Positions 28,882 to 37,914 of a stretch of 64,000 nucleotides of DNA are shown here, one piece after another (positions within the stretch are counted from its first letter, which is position 1; each line of letters starts with the position of its first letter). A program made the position numbers and the translations under genes. Source of the stretch: Rhizomys pruinosus (taxonomy: Eukaryota; Chordata; Mammalia; Rodentia; Spalacidae); assembly GCA_009823505.1 (NCBI GenBank), contig VZQC01011003.1, forward strand, positions 2,785,942 to 2,849,941, read 5' to 3'. Under the pieces are notes generated by a model. It was not told the DNA's origin, made no database searches, and saw nothing but the letters and a program-made list of their open reading frames with translations.

Positions 28882-29106
28882 TTTTTAAAAAAAATGTTTA
28901 TTATACTTATTAACATGTGAGTATATTGCCTGCATATGTGTAAATTCACCCATGTCATGCAGTTCCCTTGGAAGTCAGAAGAGGGCATGGGATACCCTGG
29001 AACTGGAGTTATAGATGATTATTATAGATGTGGGTGCTGGAAATCAAACCTGGGTCCTCTGCAAGAGCATCTAGTGCTCCTAACCTCTGAGCCATCTCTC
29101 TAGCCC
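28882..29106 (-). mobile_element. B2 SINE, old
   Basis: AACATGTGAGTATATTGCCT to AGCCATCTCTCTAGCCC. Confidence 0.9.
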
Positions 29107-29111
29107 CCAGT

Positions 29112-29262
29112 TTGGTTTTTTGAGACTGGATCTCACTATGTAGCCCTGGCTGGCCTGGAACTCACTGTGTAGATCAGTCTGGCTTCAAACTCACAGGAAT
29201 TCTTTTGACCCTGTCTCTCAAGTGCTGAGATTAAAGGTGTGCATCACCAGTCTAGCCACATT
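29112..29262 (-). mobile_element. B1 SINE, old
   Basis: TTTTTTGAGACTGGATCTCA to GCATCACCAGTCTAGCC. Confidence 0.88.
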
Positions 29263-29278
29263 GAGTTCCTGAAGCTAG

Positions 29279-29325
29279 TATTTATTTATTTATTCATTTA
29301 TTTATTTATTTATTTATTTATTTTA
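29279..29325. repeat. (TTTA)n microsatellite
   Basis: About eleven TTTA units with one TTCA. Confidence 0.95.
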
Positions 29326-29640
29326 CAGATAACATACATTTATTTACAGAAAATAAAATAGCTACTTTTTAGGCATTCAGAAAACTTTAGTCAAAAAAAT
29401 TGGTAGATTTCTTGCCCTCTTTACCCTTGAGAGAATGGGCTGATAGATGGAAATCATAATCAGGAAAATACAAGGCATGTCCTCACTGGCCAAGTGCTGT
29501 GTAGAAGCTACATGCATGTGTATGTGTAGATGTCAGGTGGAGGCAGTCTTTAAATTTTTGTATGTGTGATTTGTTGTCTTTTTAATCTTTTAAAAGATTT
29601 TATTTCACTTTTATTATGGGTGGTTTTAATATTTCTACAT
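29326..29640. other. Intron without recognised repeats
   Basis: A/T-rich sequence; no SINE landmark until the B3-like element that follows. Confidence 0.5.
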
Positions 29641-29842
29641 TTATTTATCCTTAGTGTATGTATACGTGTGCGCGCACTTGTGTGCTGGGGTACACATCGG
29701 CTATGGTAAGCCCATAGAAGTCAGCAGGCAATTTGCAGGAGTCAGTCCCCTCCTTCTACCAGGTGGTCTTCTGGTGATCAAATTCAGGTTGTCAGGCTTG
29801 GTGGCAAGAGTTTTTACCTGCTAAGTCATCTCAGCAGCTCTG
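29641..29842 (-). mobile_element. B3-type SINE
   Basis: GTGTGCGCGCACTTGTGTGC, TTTGCAGGAGTCAGTCCCCT, AATTCAGGTTGTCAGGCTTG and CTAAGTCATCTCAGCAGC are the B3 landmarks in reverse. Confidence 0.88.
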
Positions 29843-29879
29843 TTTTTGTTGTTGTGTTTGTTTTTGTTTTGTTTTTTGT

Positions 29880-30010
29880 TTTGGTTTTGAGAGAGGATCT
29901 TGATTCCTTTCCTGATCTGGAATTCACTGTGTAGAGCAGAGCAGACTGGCATCCTCTTACCTCTGCTACCTAAGTGCTAGGATTACAGGCATGTGCCACC
30001 ATGCCTTGCT
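29880..30010 (-). mobile_element. B1 SINE, old
   Basis: TTTTGGTTTTGAGAGAGGAT to GCCACCATGCCTTGC. Confidence 0.85.
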
Positions 30011-30011
30011 G

Positions 30012-30087
<76 letters not shown>
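30011..30087. repeat. (CT)n microsatellite
   Basis: About 38 CT units with one TTT interruption, lying at the T-tail of the reverse B1 on its right. Confidence 0.96.
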
Positions 30088-30089
<2 letters not shown>

Positions 30090-30215
30090 AGACAAGGTCT
30101 CTCTGTAGCCCCAGCTGGCCTTGAACTCAGTATGTAGACCAGGCTGGCCTCAGTTTCACAGAGATCCACCTGCCTCTGCCTCCTGGATGAGGCGTGGACC
30201 ATCACACCTAGCTGT
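30088..30215 (-). mobile_element. B1 SINE
   Basis: TTGAGACAAGGTCTCTCTGT to CCATCACACCTAGC; the AAGTGCTGGGATTAAAGG box is shortened. Confidence 0.92.
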
Positions 30216-30870
30216 ATCAATTTTTAAAAAATTACAGTGTGTACAATGTGTACAGCGTGTACAGTGTGTGTGTATGCCCATGCACACACACATGACTGTT
30301 GCATATGTGCATGTGCACAAACCATGTGAGGTTGGACAACTTGATGGAGTTAATTTCTCCTAGCTGATCCTGTTATATTACTTTTTACAGTTGTAATTCC
30401 CTGCTGGAATTTGGTTGGTGTTTGCCTCTTTAAATATAGTAAATACAATTGCCTCATATATCTGAACATGCCAATATCATGAAGCCCTATAGGTCTGTTT
30501 ATATTGAATATTGCTTCTTTTACCTTTTGGAAGCTAGAAGAGAGAACATAGTTCTTTTGATCCTTGTTATCTTTACTTTAGTGCCATGTATTTGCAACAT
30601 CATATGTAGAAAACAATTTGATGGCCATGGTAATAACCATCTTTCAGGGATTTATGTCACTTGGGTGTTAAGCAGCAATATATATCTAGACTTTTGGTCC
30701 ATCTAAATGAGGCAAGTCTCACAGTCTGTTCTGTTTGTTGGTCATTTTGTTATTAGATTGTAAAATTGTTTTTCGATAAACCAACTTTACATTCCTGTGA
30801 CAAATGAGAATTACAGATAATCATTCTATATATTGCTGGATTTGATTTGCTAATGTACATTTTAATAACC
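30216..30870. other. Intron, mostly unique
   Basis: Begins with a small run of GTGTACA-type repeats (30236-30270). The rest shows no recognised repeat or exon. Confidence 0.5.
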
Positions 30871-31132
30871 CTGGGGATGGAGAGATGGCTCAGTGGTTAA
30901 GAGCACTGACTGCTCTTGCAGAGGACCCGGATTCGATTCCCAGGATCCACATGGTGGCTAAGAACTGTCTTTAGTGCCGGGCGCGGTGGTGCACGCCTTT
31001 AATCCTAGCACTTGGGAGGCAGAGGCAGGTGGATCTTTGTGAGTTCAAGGCCAGCCAGGTCTACAGAGTGAGTTCCAGGACAGCTGGGGCTACAGGGAAA
31101 CCCTGTCTCGAAAAGACCAAAAAAAAAAAAAA
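30871..31132 (+). mobile_element. Composite B2-B1 SINE (copy c)
   Basis: GGGGATGGAGAGATGGCTCA to TGGCTAAGAACTGTCTTTAG joins GCCGGGCGCGGTGGTGCACG at about 30976. B1 is complete to CTCGAAAAGACC and poly-A. I could not find a matching flank, so unit insertion is inferred from the shared junction only. Confidence 0.85.
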
Positions 31133-31139
31133 GTAAGCT

Positions 31140-31305
31140 CTGGGCTGGAGAGATGGCCTAGCGGTTAAGAGCGCCGACTGCTCTTGCAGAGGACCTGGGT
31201 TCGATCCCCAGCACCGACATGGCGACTGAGAACTGTCTTTAACTCCAGTTCCAGGGGAATTAAAAAATAAAATAAAAATAAAGAAATAAATAAATTTTAA
31301 AAAGT
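31140..31305 (+). mobile_element. B2 SINE, 3'-truncated
   Basis: GGCCTAGCGGTTAAGAGCGC to CCAGTTCCAGGGGAATT, then directly an AAAATAAAATAAAAATAAAG tail. AAGTAAGCTCT (left) and AAGTAAGTTCT (right) are its target duplications. Confidence 0.92.
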
Positions 31306-31384
31306 AAGTTCTGCTCATAGATTATTCAGAGCTTGGATAGATGATGCCATTAACAATAATAATAATTTAAAAAAGGTGGCCTAG

Positions 31385-31542
31385 GCCCGGCATGGTGGCA
31401 CATACCTTTAATCCTGGCACTCGGGAGGCAGAGGCAGGTGGGTCTCTGTGAGTTCAAGGCCAGCCTGGTCTACATAGACAGTTCCAGGACAGCTGGGGCT
31501 ACAGGGAGACCCTGTCTCAAAAAGACCCCCCCCAAAAAAGTG
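31385..31542 (+). mobile_element. B1 SINE
   Basis: GCCCGGCATGGTGGCACATA to CTGTCTCAAAAAGACC. Confidence 0.94.
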
Positions 31543-31792
31543 ACCCTAAAACCTTCCCTAATTAATCTATTTTTCTCCTTTCTCCTAACATACTTTAATA
31601 CTTTGTATATAATATAAATTCATAATTTATGCTACTCCAGAAAATCAAAAATGTTTATTTTCTTGATATTTTATTAATGTATGAATCATATGTATTCTGT
31701 TTTATAGCATAATACCTTTAATGGTGCAGATTTAGTAACAGAATCTGGAATTTAGAAAAGTCTCTACATGAATTATATCTTATTTGCTCCAG

Positions 31793-31908
31793 GAATATGA
31801 AGCACGAACAGGGAGGACCTGTAAAGTACCACCTCAGTCTTCAAGACGTAAGAATTTTGAGTTTGAGCCACTTTCTACCACTGCCCTGATTCTTGAAGAC
31901 CGACCATC
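31793..31908 (+). CDS. TBC1D12: TBC1D12 internal exon B
   Basis: A 116-nt exon between TTGCTCCAG and GTAAGTATT. It enters in phase 0 and encodes [20 protein letters not shown] then [18 protein letters not shown], leaving with TC, the first two bases of a serine codon completed by the A of exon C. The block [20 protein letters not shown] is strongly conserved in TBC1D12 and, as [20 protein letters not shown], in TBC1D14, which separates the two paralogues here. The region is a linker before the TBC domain with no catalytic role known to me. Skipping would break the frame (116 = 3n+2). An ambiguous base at 31932, only 24 bp past the donor site, marks a probable assembly seam, so the intron just downstream is less reliable than the exon itself. 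Confidence 0.95.
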
Positions 31909-31931
31909 GTAAGTATTTAGTGATCATTAGG

Positions 31932-31976
31932 NGCAGCCAATGCTCTTAACCCATTAATAAGCCATCTCTCCAGCCC
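31932..31976 (-). mobile_element. B2 5' fragment abutting an N
   Basis: Only the reverse 5' end (CTCTTAACCCATTAATAAGC, CCATCTCTCCAGCCCC) remains. It starts immediately after the ambiguous base, so the missing ~170 bp may be an assembly loss rather than a real truncation. Confidence 0.85.
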
Positions 31977-32126
31977 CTCCCCCCTTTAATTTAATTTAAA
32001 CAATGCAATCATTCCTATGATGTTTGTAAGCATGAGGCCTTTCTGTATCTGAAAGGGTTCAAGCTCACACCTGCACTAAGATTTCTAGGACTCTGCATTT
32101 GAGTACATTGAAAAGAATGCAGGAAA

Positions 32127-32332
32127 GGTTGGCAAGATGGCTCAGTGGTTAAGAACACTGGCTGCTCTTGCAGAGGACCCAGGTTCAGTTCCCAGCACCC
32201 ACTTAGCAACTAACAACCCTCCATAACTCCAGTTCCAGGGTATCAGATGCCCTGTCTGGCCACTATAAGCATTGAATGGATGGTGCACTTGCATACATCC
32301 AGGAAAAATACTCATACCTATAAAATGAAAAT
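32127..32332 (+). mobile_element. B2 SINE, old
   Basis: AAGGTTGGCAAGATGGCTCA to ACTCATACCTATAAAATG. Confidence 0.9.
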
Positions 32333-32337
32333 AAAAT

Positions 32338-32505
32338 TCTTTTTTTTTTTTTCCGGTCTTTTTGAGTCAGGGTCTCCCTGTAGCCCCAGCTGTCGTGGAA
32401 CTTGCTCTGTAGACCAGGCTGGCCTTGAACTCACAATGATCTGCCTGCCTGTGCCTCCCAAGTGCTAGGATTAAAGGCGTGTGCCACCACGCCCAGTCTG
32501 TCTAT
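32338..32505 (-). mobile_element. B1 SINE
   Basis: GGTCTTTTTGAGTCAGGGTC to CCACCACGCCCAG. Confidence 0.93.
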
Positions 32506-32627
32506 ATTTTATTGAAGTTTCTGTGAGTCAATATATGGAACAAAGTCTTGATTCTTGCCCAGGAAGGGTGGCATATACCTTGAGGGGCTGAGGCTGAGGT
32601 AGGACATCACTTAAAACTACAAATTTG

Positions 32628-32852
32628 AGGGGCTGGAGAGATGGCCTAGCGGTTAAGGGCACCAACTGCTCTTGCAGAGGACCCGGGTTCCATCCCCAGC
32701 ACCCACATGGCAGCTGAGAACCATCTTTAGCTCCAGTTCCAGGGGAATCCTTCTGACCTCTGCAGCATTGCACGACACGGGTGCACAAACCTACATGCCG
32801 ACAGTACATTCATACACATACAAAAATAAATGAAAAATTAAAAAAAAAACAC
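32628..32852 (+). mobile_element. B2 SINE, GGCCTAG form without duplication
   Basis: GATGGCCTAGCGGTTAAGGG with a single TCCAGTTCCAGGGG. AACTACAAATTTG on the left and CACTACAAATTTG on the right are target duplications; it is inserted in a broken B1 (32555-32625). Confidence 0.93.
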
Positions 32853-33123
32853 TACAAATTTGGGACTAGCCTGGGAAGTAATTTATGTATAATATATATA
32901 ATCTCATGATTACAGTCTCAAAACACCACCACCCCCACTGACAACAACCAAAACAACTTGGTTTCTTATGTTTATTTGTTTCATCACTTTTCTTCTTACT
33001 TAATATGCTAGGGCAATTATTTTTCCTCTCTTGACATTTAATATGTACTTAAGGTGTACAACTTTGTCTTATAACTGCTGAGCATTAACCAGCTCATTTA
33101 CTACTATTAAAAATCTATTTTTG

Positions 33124-33343
33124 CCTGGAGAGATGGCTCAGGGGTTAAGAGCACCGACTGCTCTTGCAGAGGACCCGGGTTCGATTCCCAGCACCCACAT
33201 GGCGGCTAAGAACCGTCTTTGACTCCAGTTCCAGGGGAATCAGACATCCTCTTCTGACCTCCGTGGCATTGCATGACATGGATGCACTAACCTACATGCA
33301 GGGAGTACACTAATACACATAAAAAATAATAAATAAATTTAAA
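33124..33343 (+). mobile_element. B2 SINE, GGCTCAG/CTAAGAACC form
   Basis: CCTGGAGAGATGGCTCAGGG with GGCTAAGAACCGTCTTTGAC; full-length. AAAATCTATTTTTGC and AAAATCTATTCTCGC flank it. Confidence 0.94.
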
Positions 33344-33354
33344 AAAATCTATTC

Positions 33355-33508
33355 TCGCTCGGTGTGGTGGCACACGCCTTTAATCCGAGCACTCGGAAGG
33401 CAGAGGCAGGAGGCTTTCTGTGAGTTCAAGGCCATCCTGGCCTACATAGCATGCTCCAGGCCACCTGGGACTAAAGGGAGACCCTGTCTCAAAAAGACCA
33501 CAAAAAAG
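33355..33508 (+). mobile_element. B1 SINE
   Basis: CTCGGTGTGGTGGCACACGC to CTGTCTCAAAAAGACC. Confidence 0.94.
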
Positions 33509-33522
33509 AAAAATCTATTCTT

Positions 33523-33688
33523 GGGACTGGAGAGATGGCGCAGAGGACCCGGGTTCAATTCCCAGCACCCACATGGTAGCTGAGAACCGTCTTTAACTCC
33601 AGTTCCAAGGGAATCCAATGTTGGGTGTGCCAACGTACATGCATACAGTACACTCATACGCATAAAATAATAAATAAAATAAACAAAA
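33523..33688 (+). mobile_element. B2 SINE with two internal deletions
   Basis: GGAGAGATGGCGCAGAGGACCC lacks the anticodon arm, and the 3' half lacks the GACCTCCG..CATTGCA part. AAAAATCTATTCTTGG occurs on both sides. Confidence 0.9.
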
Positions 33689-33704
33689 AAATCTATTCTT
33701 GGAT

Positions 33705-33776
33705 ACCGTATTATACCTCAGGGGTAAAGCGTAGACATAGAACATGTAAGGCCTGGCTTCAATCCCTAGCAAGAAT
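33705..33776 (+). mobile_element. ID-like SINE, old
   Basis: ATACCTCAGGGGTAAAGCGT and GGCCTGGCTTCAATCCCTAGC. Confidence 0.68.
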
Positions 33777-33829
33777 CTGTTCTTTAATACCCAGTAGAAA
33801 GAACATTTTAAGTTATTTTCTTTTCTGCT

Positions 33830-34025
33830 CTGATTTTTTTTTTTTTTGTAGTTACAACAGTGCTGCTGTAATTCAGAATAATGTCTGATTTCTGTCAGAG
33901 GCAAGGCTACTTGTTCCTTACTTTGTTTTCCCACCTTCCTGGGCTTTCTGGATCTCATTTTCTTCTTCATTATTCCCACCATCTTGTCACTTTCCTGGTC
34001 TGCACCTGTTAGCTTACTGAGCATA
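33830..34025 (-). other. Possible retrocopy of unknown origin
   Basis: On the minus strand a lysine-rich open stretch (MKKKMRSRKPRKVGKQSKEQ) is followed by apparent 3' sequence and a poly-A run of about 15. This is the shape of a 3' retrocopy or LINE tail, but I do not recognise the source. It could equally be chance; no target duplication was found. Confidence 0.3.
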
Positions 34026-34041
34026 AAAAAATCCAGAACTA

Positions 34042-34192
34042 GCTGGGCATGGTGGTGCGCACCTTCAATCGTAGTGCTTGGGAGGCAGAGGCAGGTGGAT
34101 CTTTGTGAGTTCAAGCCCAGCCTGGTCTACAGAGTGAGTTCCAGGACAGCTGGGGCTACAAGGAAACCCTGTCTCAAAAAGACAAAAAAAAN

Positions 34193-34220
<28 letters not shown>
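34042..34220 (+). mobile_element. B1 SINE with long A tail containing an N
   Basis: GCTGGGCATGGTGGTGCGCA to CTGTCTCAAAAAGAC, then about 40 A with an ambiguous base at 34192. A perfect duplication AAAAATCCAGAACTA lies at 34027-34041 and 34221-34235, so the insertion itself is sound. Confidence 0.95.
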
Positions 34221-34228
<8 letters not shown>

Positions 34229-34235
34229 AGAACTA

Positions 34236-34438
34236 GGGGCTGGAAAGATGGTGTAGTAGTTTAGAGCACTGGCTGCTCTTACAGAGGACCCAGGTTCAAT
34301 TCCCAGTATGCACATGGCATCTCTAACTCCAGTTCTAAGAGATCTGATGCCCTTTTCTGACCTCCATGAGCATTCCACAACATGGGTGCACTTACATGCA
34401 AGCAATACACTCATACACACAAAATAAAAATAATAAAG
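34236..34438 (+). mobile_element. B2 SINE, old
   Basis: GGGGCTGGAAAGATGGTGTA to ACTCATACACACAAAATA. Confidence 0.91.
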
Positions 34439-34590
34439 GGCCGGGCGTGGTGGCACATGCCTTTAATCCCAGACAGAGGCAGGCGGATCTCTGTGAGCTC
34501 AAGTCCAGCTTGGTCTACATAGAGAGCTGCAGGCCAGCGGGAGTAAAGGGACAAAAAACAAATAAAACTAATAATAATAATAATATTTTT
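34439..34590 (+). mobile_element. B1 SINE, short deletion, with AAT tail
   Basis: GGGCCGGGCGTGGTGGCACA passes from AATCCCAGA to CAGAGGCAGGCGG. Confidence 0.91.
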
Positions 34591-34647
34591 AAATTAATCC
34601 AAAGCTAAATAGAAGTAGAATCTTTTATATGTATTGTATAAGAAGGA

Positions 34648-34780
34648 CTGGGACTGGGCATGGTGGTGTATGCCTTTAATCCCAGCACTTGGGAGGCAGA
34701 GACAGGCAGATCTAAGTGAGTTCAAGGCCAGCTGGGACTGCAGAGAAACCCTTTCTCAAAAAGACAAGAAAGAAAAAGGG
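34648..34780 (+). mobile_element. B1 SINE, internal deletion
   Basis: GACTGGGCATGGTGGTGTAT, then GGCCAGCTGGGACTGCAGAG with the TCTACATAG box missing. Confidence 0.9.
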
Positions 34781-34841
34781 ACCGAGCTTATAAGTACATT
34801 TTTTAATAGTTATATTCCTTTAGACAAAAAAAATTGGTGAT

Positions 34842-35008
34842 CGTGCCGGGCATGGTGGCGCATGCCTTTAATCCTAGCACTTGGGAGGCGGAGGCAGAGG
34901 CAGGCGGATCTTTGTGAGTTCAAGGCCAGCCTGGTTTACAGAGTGAGTTCCAGGACAGCTGGGGCTACAGGGAGACCCTGCCTTGAAAAGACCAAAAAAA
35001 AAAAAAAA
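34842..35008 (+). mobile_element. B1 SINE, young, small internal duplication
   Basis: GTGCCGGGCATGGTGGCGCA with GGAGGCGGAGGCAGAGGCAG (one extra GGAGGC). AAATTGGTGATCGTG and AAATTTGGTGATTGTG flank it. Confidence 0.94.
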
Positions 35009-35054
35009 TTTGGTGATTGTGATAAACTTTTTCCATTTGATAAATTTGGGTGTA

Positions 35055-35195
35055 AGCCAGGTGTAGTGGTACGTGCCTTTAATCTCAGCACTCTGGAGGC
35101 AGAGGCAGGCAGATCTCAAGACCACCCTGGTCTACATAAGCAAGTTCCAGGCCAGCCAGGACTACATAGTGAAACCGTGTCTCAAAAAAAAAGAA
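35055..35195 (+). mobile_element. B1 SINE
   Basis: AAGCCAGGTGTAGTGGTACG to CGTGTCTCAAAAAAAAAG. Confidence 0.9.
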
Positions 35196-35605
35196 AAGTG
35201 TGAGAGCAGTCTGCCAGATATAAAAATGAAGGAAATTCCAAGATTCCTTTCTTATTTTATAGGAAGGCAAGAATGATCAGATAAGATTTGTTGAAAATCT
35301 TTAGACTCCTGACTGTCAAGCTTAATAGATTGTTTGGTAGCTTAAATTGTTGTCCTAAGCTATTAAAGTTCATCCAAAATAGATCACACTTTTTACCAAG
35401 AATATGAATTTCTTTTCAGAAGGAAGCTTTCTTTACACATTACTCTTTCATATCATGCATTATCCCTTTATGTGTTACTGTTACCACCCCCACCTAAAAT
35501 GCAGCTGCCTCATTCCCACTTCTCATGTTCCTACTCCTTATATGGCTAGCATGTCTTTCATGTCAAGTCTTTGTTGACTTTACTCTTCAGTGATATCTAC
35601 TTTTA
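35196..35605. other. Intron without recognised repeats
   Basis: Mixed composition, no SINE landmark; no exon recognised. Confidence 0.5.
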
Positions 35606-35818
35606 ACTTAAAAAAAATTTACTTTTATGTGTATGAGTGTTTTGCTTGCATGTATGTAAGTGCACCATGTGCATATTTGTTGTCCACAGAGGTCAGAAGT
35701 CATCTGATTCTCGGATGGGTGTTAGTATGGGTGTTAGCCACTGGGTGCTGGGAATGGAACCCAGGTCCTCTGGAAGAACAGACAGTGCTATTAACCGATG
35801 AGCCATCTCTTGAGCTTC
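35606..35818 (-). mobile_element. B2 SINE, old
   Basis: TTTTATGTGTATGAGTGTTT to GAGCCATCTCTTGAGC. Confidence 0.9.
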
Positions 35819-35852
35819 TGCCCTATTTATTTTTTAAAAATAGGATCACACA

Positions 35853-36085
35853 GGGCTAGAGAGATGACTCAGCAGTTAAGAGCAATGGCTGTTTTTACGG
35901 AGGACCTGGGTTCGATTTCCAGTGCCCACATGGCGACTAACAACTGATCATAACTCCGGTTCCAGGGAATCCAATGCCGACACCCTCTTCTGACTCTTGT
36001 GGACATTTCATGATATGGGTGCAGTTACATGCATGCAGGCAATACAGTCATACACATAAAATAGAAATAAATAAAATATTTAAAA
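35853..36085 (+). mobile_element. B2 SINE, old
   Basis: GGGCTAGAGAGATGACTCAG to CATACACATAAAATAGAAAT. AAAAATAGGATCA on both sides is a target duplication. Confidence 0.93.
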
Positions 36086-36089
36086 AAAT

Positions 36090-36225
36090 AGGATCATACT
36101 ATGTAGCCCTGGCTGACCTGGCATTAGCTTTGTAGACCAGGGTGGCCTCAGACTCACAGAGATCACCTGCTTCTGCCTTCTGACAGGTACTGGGATTAAA
36201 GGCATGTACTACAATGTCTGACTAG
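36090..36225 (-). mobile_element. B1 SINE, old
   Basis: CTATGTAGCCCTGGCTGACC to ACTACAATGTCTGAC. Confidence 0.86.
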
Positions 36226-36327
36226 CTTCTACCTTTTTGGAGGGAGCTGTTTTTGAAGGGAAGTGATTTATGTGACTTCTATAATATTGTCATTACAATC
36301 AATGGTGTCATTTAAAAGACACTTTTG

Positions 36328-36482
36328 CTGGGTGTGGTGGCACACACCTTTGATCCCAGCACTCGGGAGGCAGAGGCAAGTGGATTTCTGTGAGTTCAAG
36401 GCCAGCTTGGTCTACTGAGTGAGTTCTAGGACAGCTGGGGCTACAGGGAGACCCTGTCTCAAAAAAAAGACATTAAAAAAAA
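36328..36482 (+). mobile_element. B1 SINE
   Basis: TTGCTGGGTGTGGTGGCACA to CTGTCTCAAAAAAAAGAC. Confidence 0.94.
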
Positions 36483-36507
36483 AAGATGCTTTGTTGTTGT
36501 TATTGTT

Positions 36508-36655
36508 GTTTTGTCTTTTCAAGACAGTGTCTCCCTGTAGCCCCAGCTGGCCTGGAACTTACTCTGTAGACCAGGCTGGCCTTGAATTCACAAAGATCCA
36601 CCTGCCTCTGCCTCCCAAGTGCTGGGATTAAAGGCGTGCACCACCACGCCTGGCC
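36508..36655 (-). mobile_element. B1 SINE
   Basis: GTCTTTTCAAGACAGTGTCT to CCACCACGCCTGGCC; AAAAGATGCTTT stands on both sides. Confidence 0.95.
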
Positions 36656-36774
36656 AAAAAAAAAAAAAAGATGCTTTTAAAAAAAATCATTTCTCTTCTT
36701 CAACCAGTTGAAAAATAGATATTGAAGAACTAAGACAAATGAAAATGTCTGTACTACTGAGGAGAAAACCAGAT

Positions 36775-36903
36775 GCTAGGCGGCATGGTGGTGCGCACTC
36801 AAGAGACAGAGGCAGGTGGATCTCTATAAGATGGAGGCCAGCCTGGTCTATATAGTGAGTCCCAGACCAGCTGAGGCTCAAGGAAGACCCTGTCTCAAAA
36901 AGA
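36775..36903 (+). mobile_element. B1 SINE, small deletion
   Basis: TAGGCGGCATGGTGGTGCGC passes to ACTCAAGAGACAGAGGC, losing CTTTAATCCCAGC. Confidence 0.9.
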
Positions 36904-36904
36904 A

Positions 36905-36905
36905 A

Positions 36906-36959
<54 letters not shown>

Positions 36960-36968
36960 GATAGATAG
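36905..36968. repeat. (GATA)n microsatellite
   Basis: About 14 GATA units with one imperfect unit, at the tail of the preceding B1. Confidence 0.96.
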
Positions 36969-37118
36969 GAAAGGGCACTTACCACGAAGCCTGAGGACCT
37001 GAATTCCATCTGGGACCCACATGGTAGAAGAGAACCAACTCCCACAAGTTTGCCTCTCATCCTCATGGATGTGTAGGCACACACACATGCACAAAGACAA
37101 ATAAATGCTATAAAAATT
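36969..37118 (+). mobile_element. B4-type SINE
   Basis: AAAGGGCACTTACCACGAAG, GAGGACCTGAATTCCATCTG and an ACACACATGCACAAAGACAA tail. Confidence 0.85.
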
Positions 37119-37179
37119 ATACAGAAATAAATATGTTTAAATATGTAAATATAAACATGAAAGATAAATGTATGTATAC

Positions 37180-37787
37180 TGTATTAGTTTTCTGTTGCTC
37201 TGATAAACACCATGACCAAGGTGCAACTTATAGAAGGAAGAATTTATTCCCCTTATGGTTCTAGAAAGGGAAGAGACTATCATGGTGGGGATGACGGTAG
37301 TAGAGGCAGCTGGAGCAGAAAACTGAGGGTTCACATCCTTAAGGAGGCACAGGAAGCAGAGGGAGACACTGGAAATGGGGTAAGACTTATTGAACTCCCA
37401 AAGCCTGCGCCTAGTGATGTGCTTTCTCCAAGGAGGCCATACCTGCTAAACTTCCACAAACAGTGCCGCTAACTGGAGATAAAGTGTTCAAATACGGGCT
37501 GGAGAGATGGCCTGGCAGTTACGAGCGCCGACTGCTCTTGCAGAGGACCCGGGTTCGATCCCCAGCACCCACATGGTAGCTGAGAACTGTCTGTAACTCC
37601 AATTCCAGGAGAACTCCAGTTCCAGGGGAATCCGAGACCCTCTTCTGACCTCCGCGGCATTGTACGACATGGGTGCACAAACCTACATGCAGACAGTACA
37701 TTCATACACATAAATAAATAAATAATTTTAAAAAGTGTTCAAATACTTGGAGCATATGCGGAGATATGCATCTCCAACAACTAGACA
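37180..37787 (-). mobile_element. MaLR LTR (MT/ORR1 type), split by a B2
   Basis: The plus strand starts TGTATTAGTTTTCTGTTGCT and AACACCATGACCAAGGTGCA, the reverse complement of the 3' end of the solo LTR at 4965-5322. It continues collinearly to GTGCCGCTAACTGGAGATAA. After the B2 it resumes with TTGGAGCATATGCGGAGATA and ends near TCTAGACA. It is more diverged than the 4965 copy and I found no clean 5-bp target duplication. No internal retroviral sequence is present. Confidence 0.82.
37496..37731 (+). mobile_element. B2 SINE with 17-bp duplication, inside an LTR
   Basis: Full-length young B2. A perfect 15-bp target duplication AAAGTGTTCAAATAC lies at 37481-37495 and 37732-37746. Confidence 0.97.
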
Positions 37788-37852
37788 TACATACAATAAA
37801 TACTAGGAATCTGAATTCTGATTTCGTTCCAAAATGCAAGTTAGTTTTAGCC

Positions 37853-37874
37853 TTTCTTTCTTTCTTTTCTTTTC

Positions 37875-37914
<40 letters not shown>

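Noticed and set aside
36419..36631. Recurrent peptide family FETGSPCSPSCPGTHSVDQAGLELT
   Set aside because: Translation of reverse B1 elements.
37170..37795. A 5-bp target duplication for the minus-strand LTR
   Set aside because: Flanks read TATAC and TACAT; they do not match, so no duplication is claimed.
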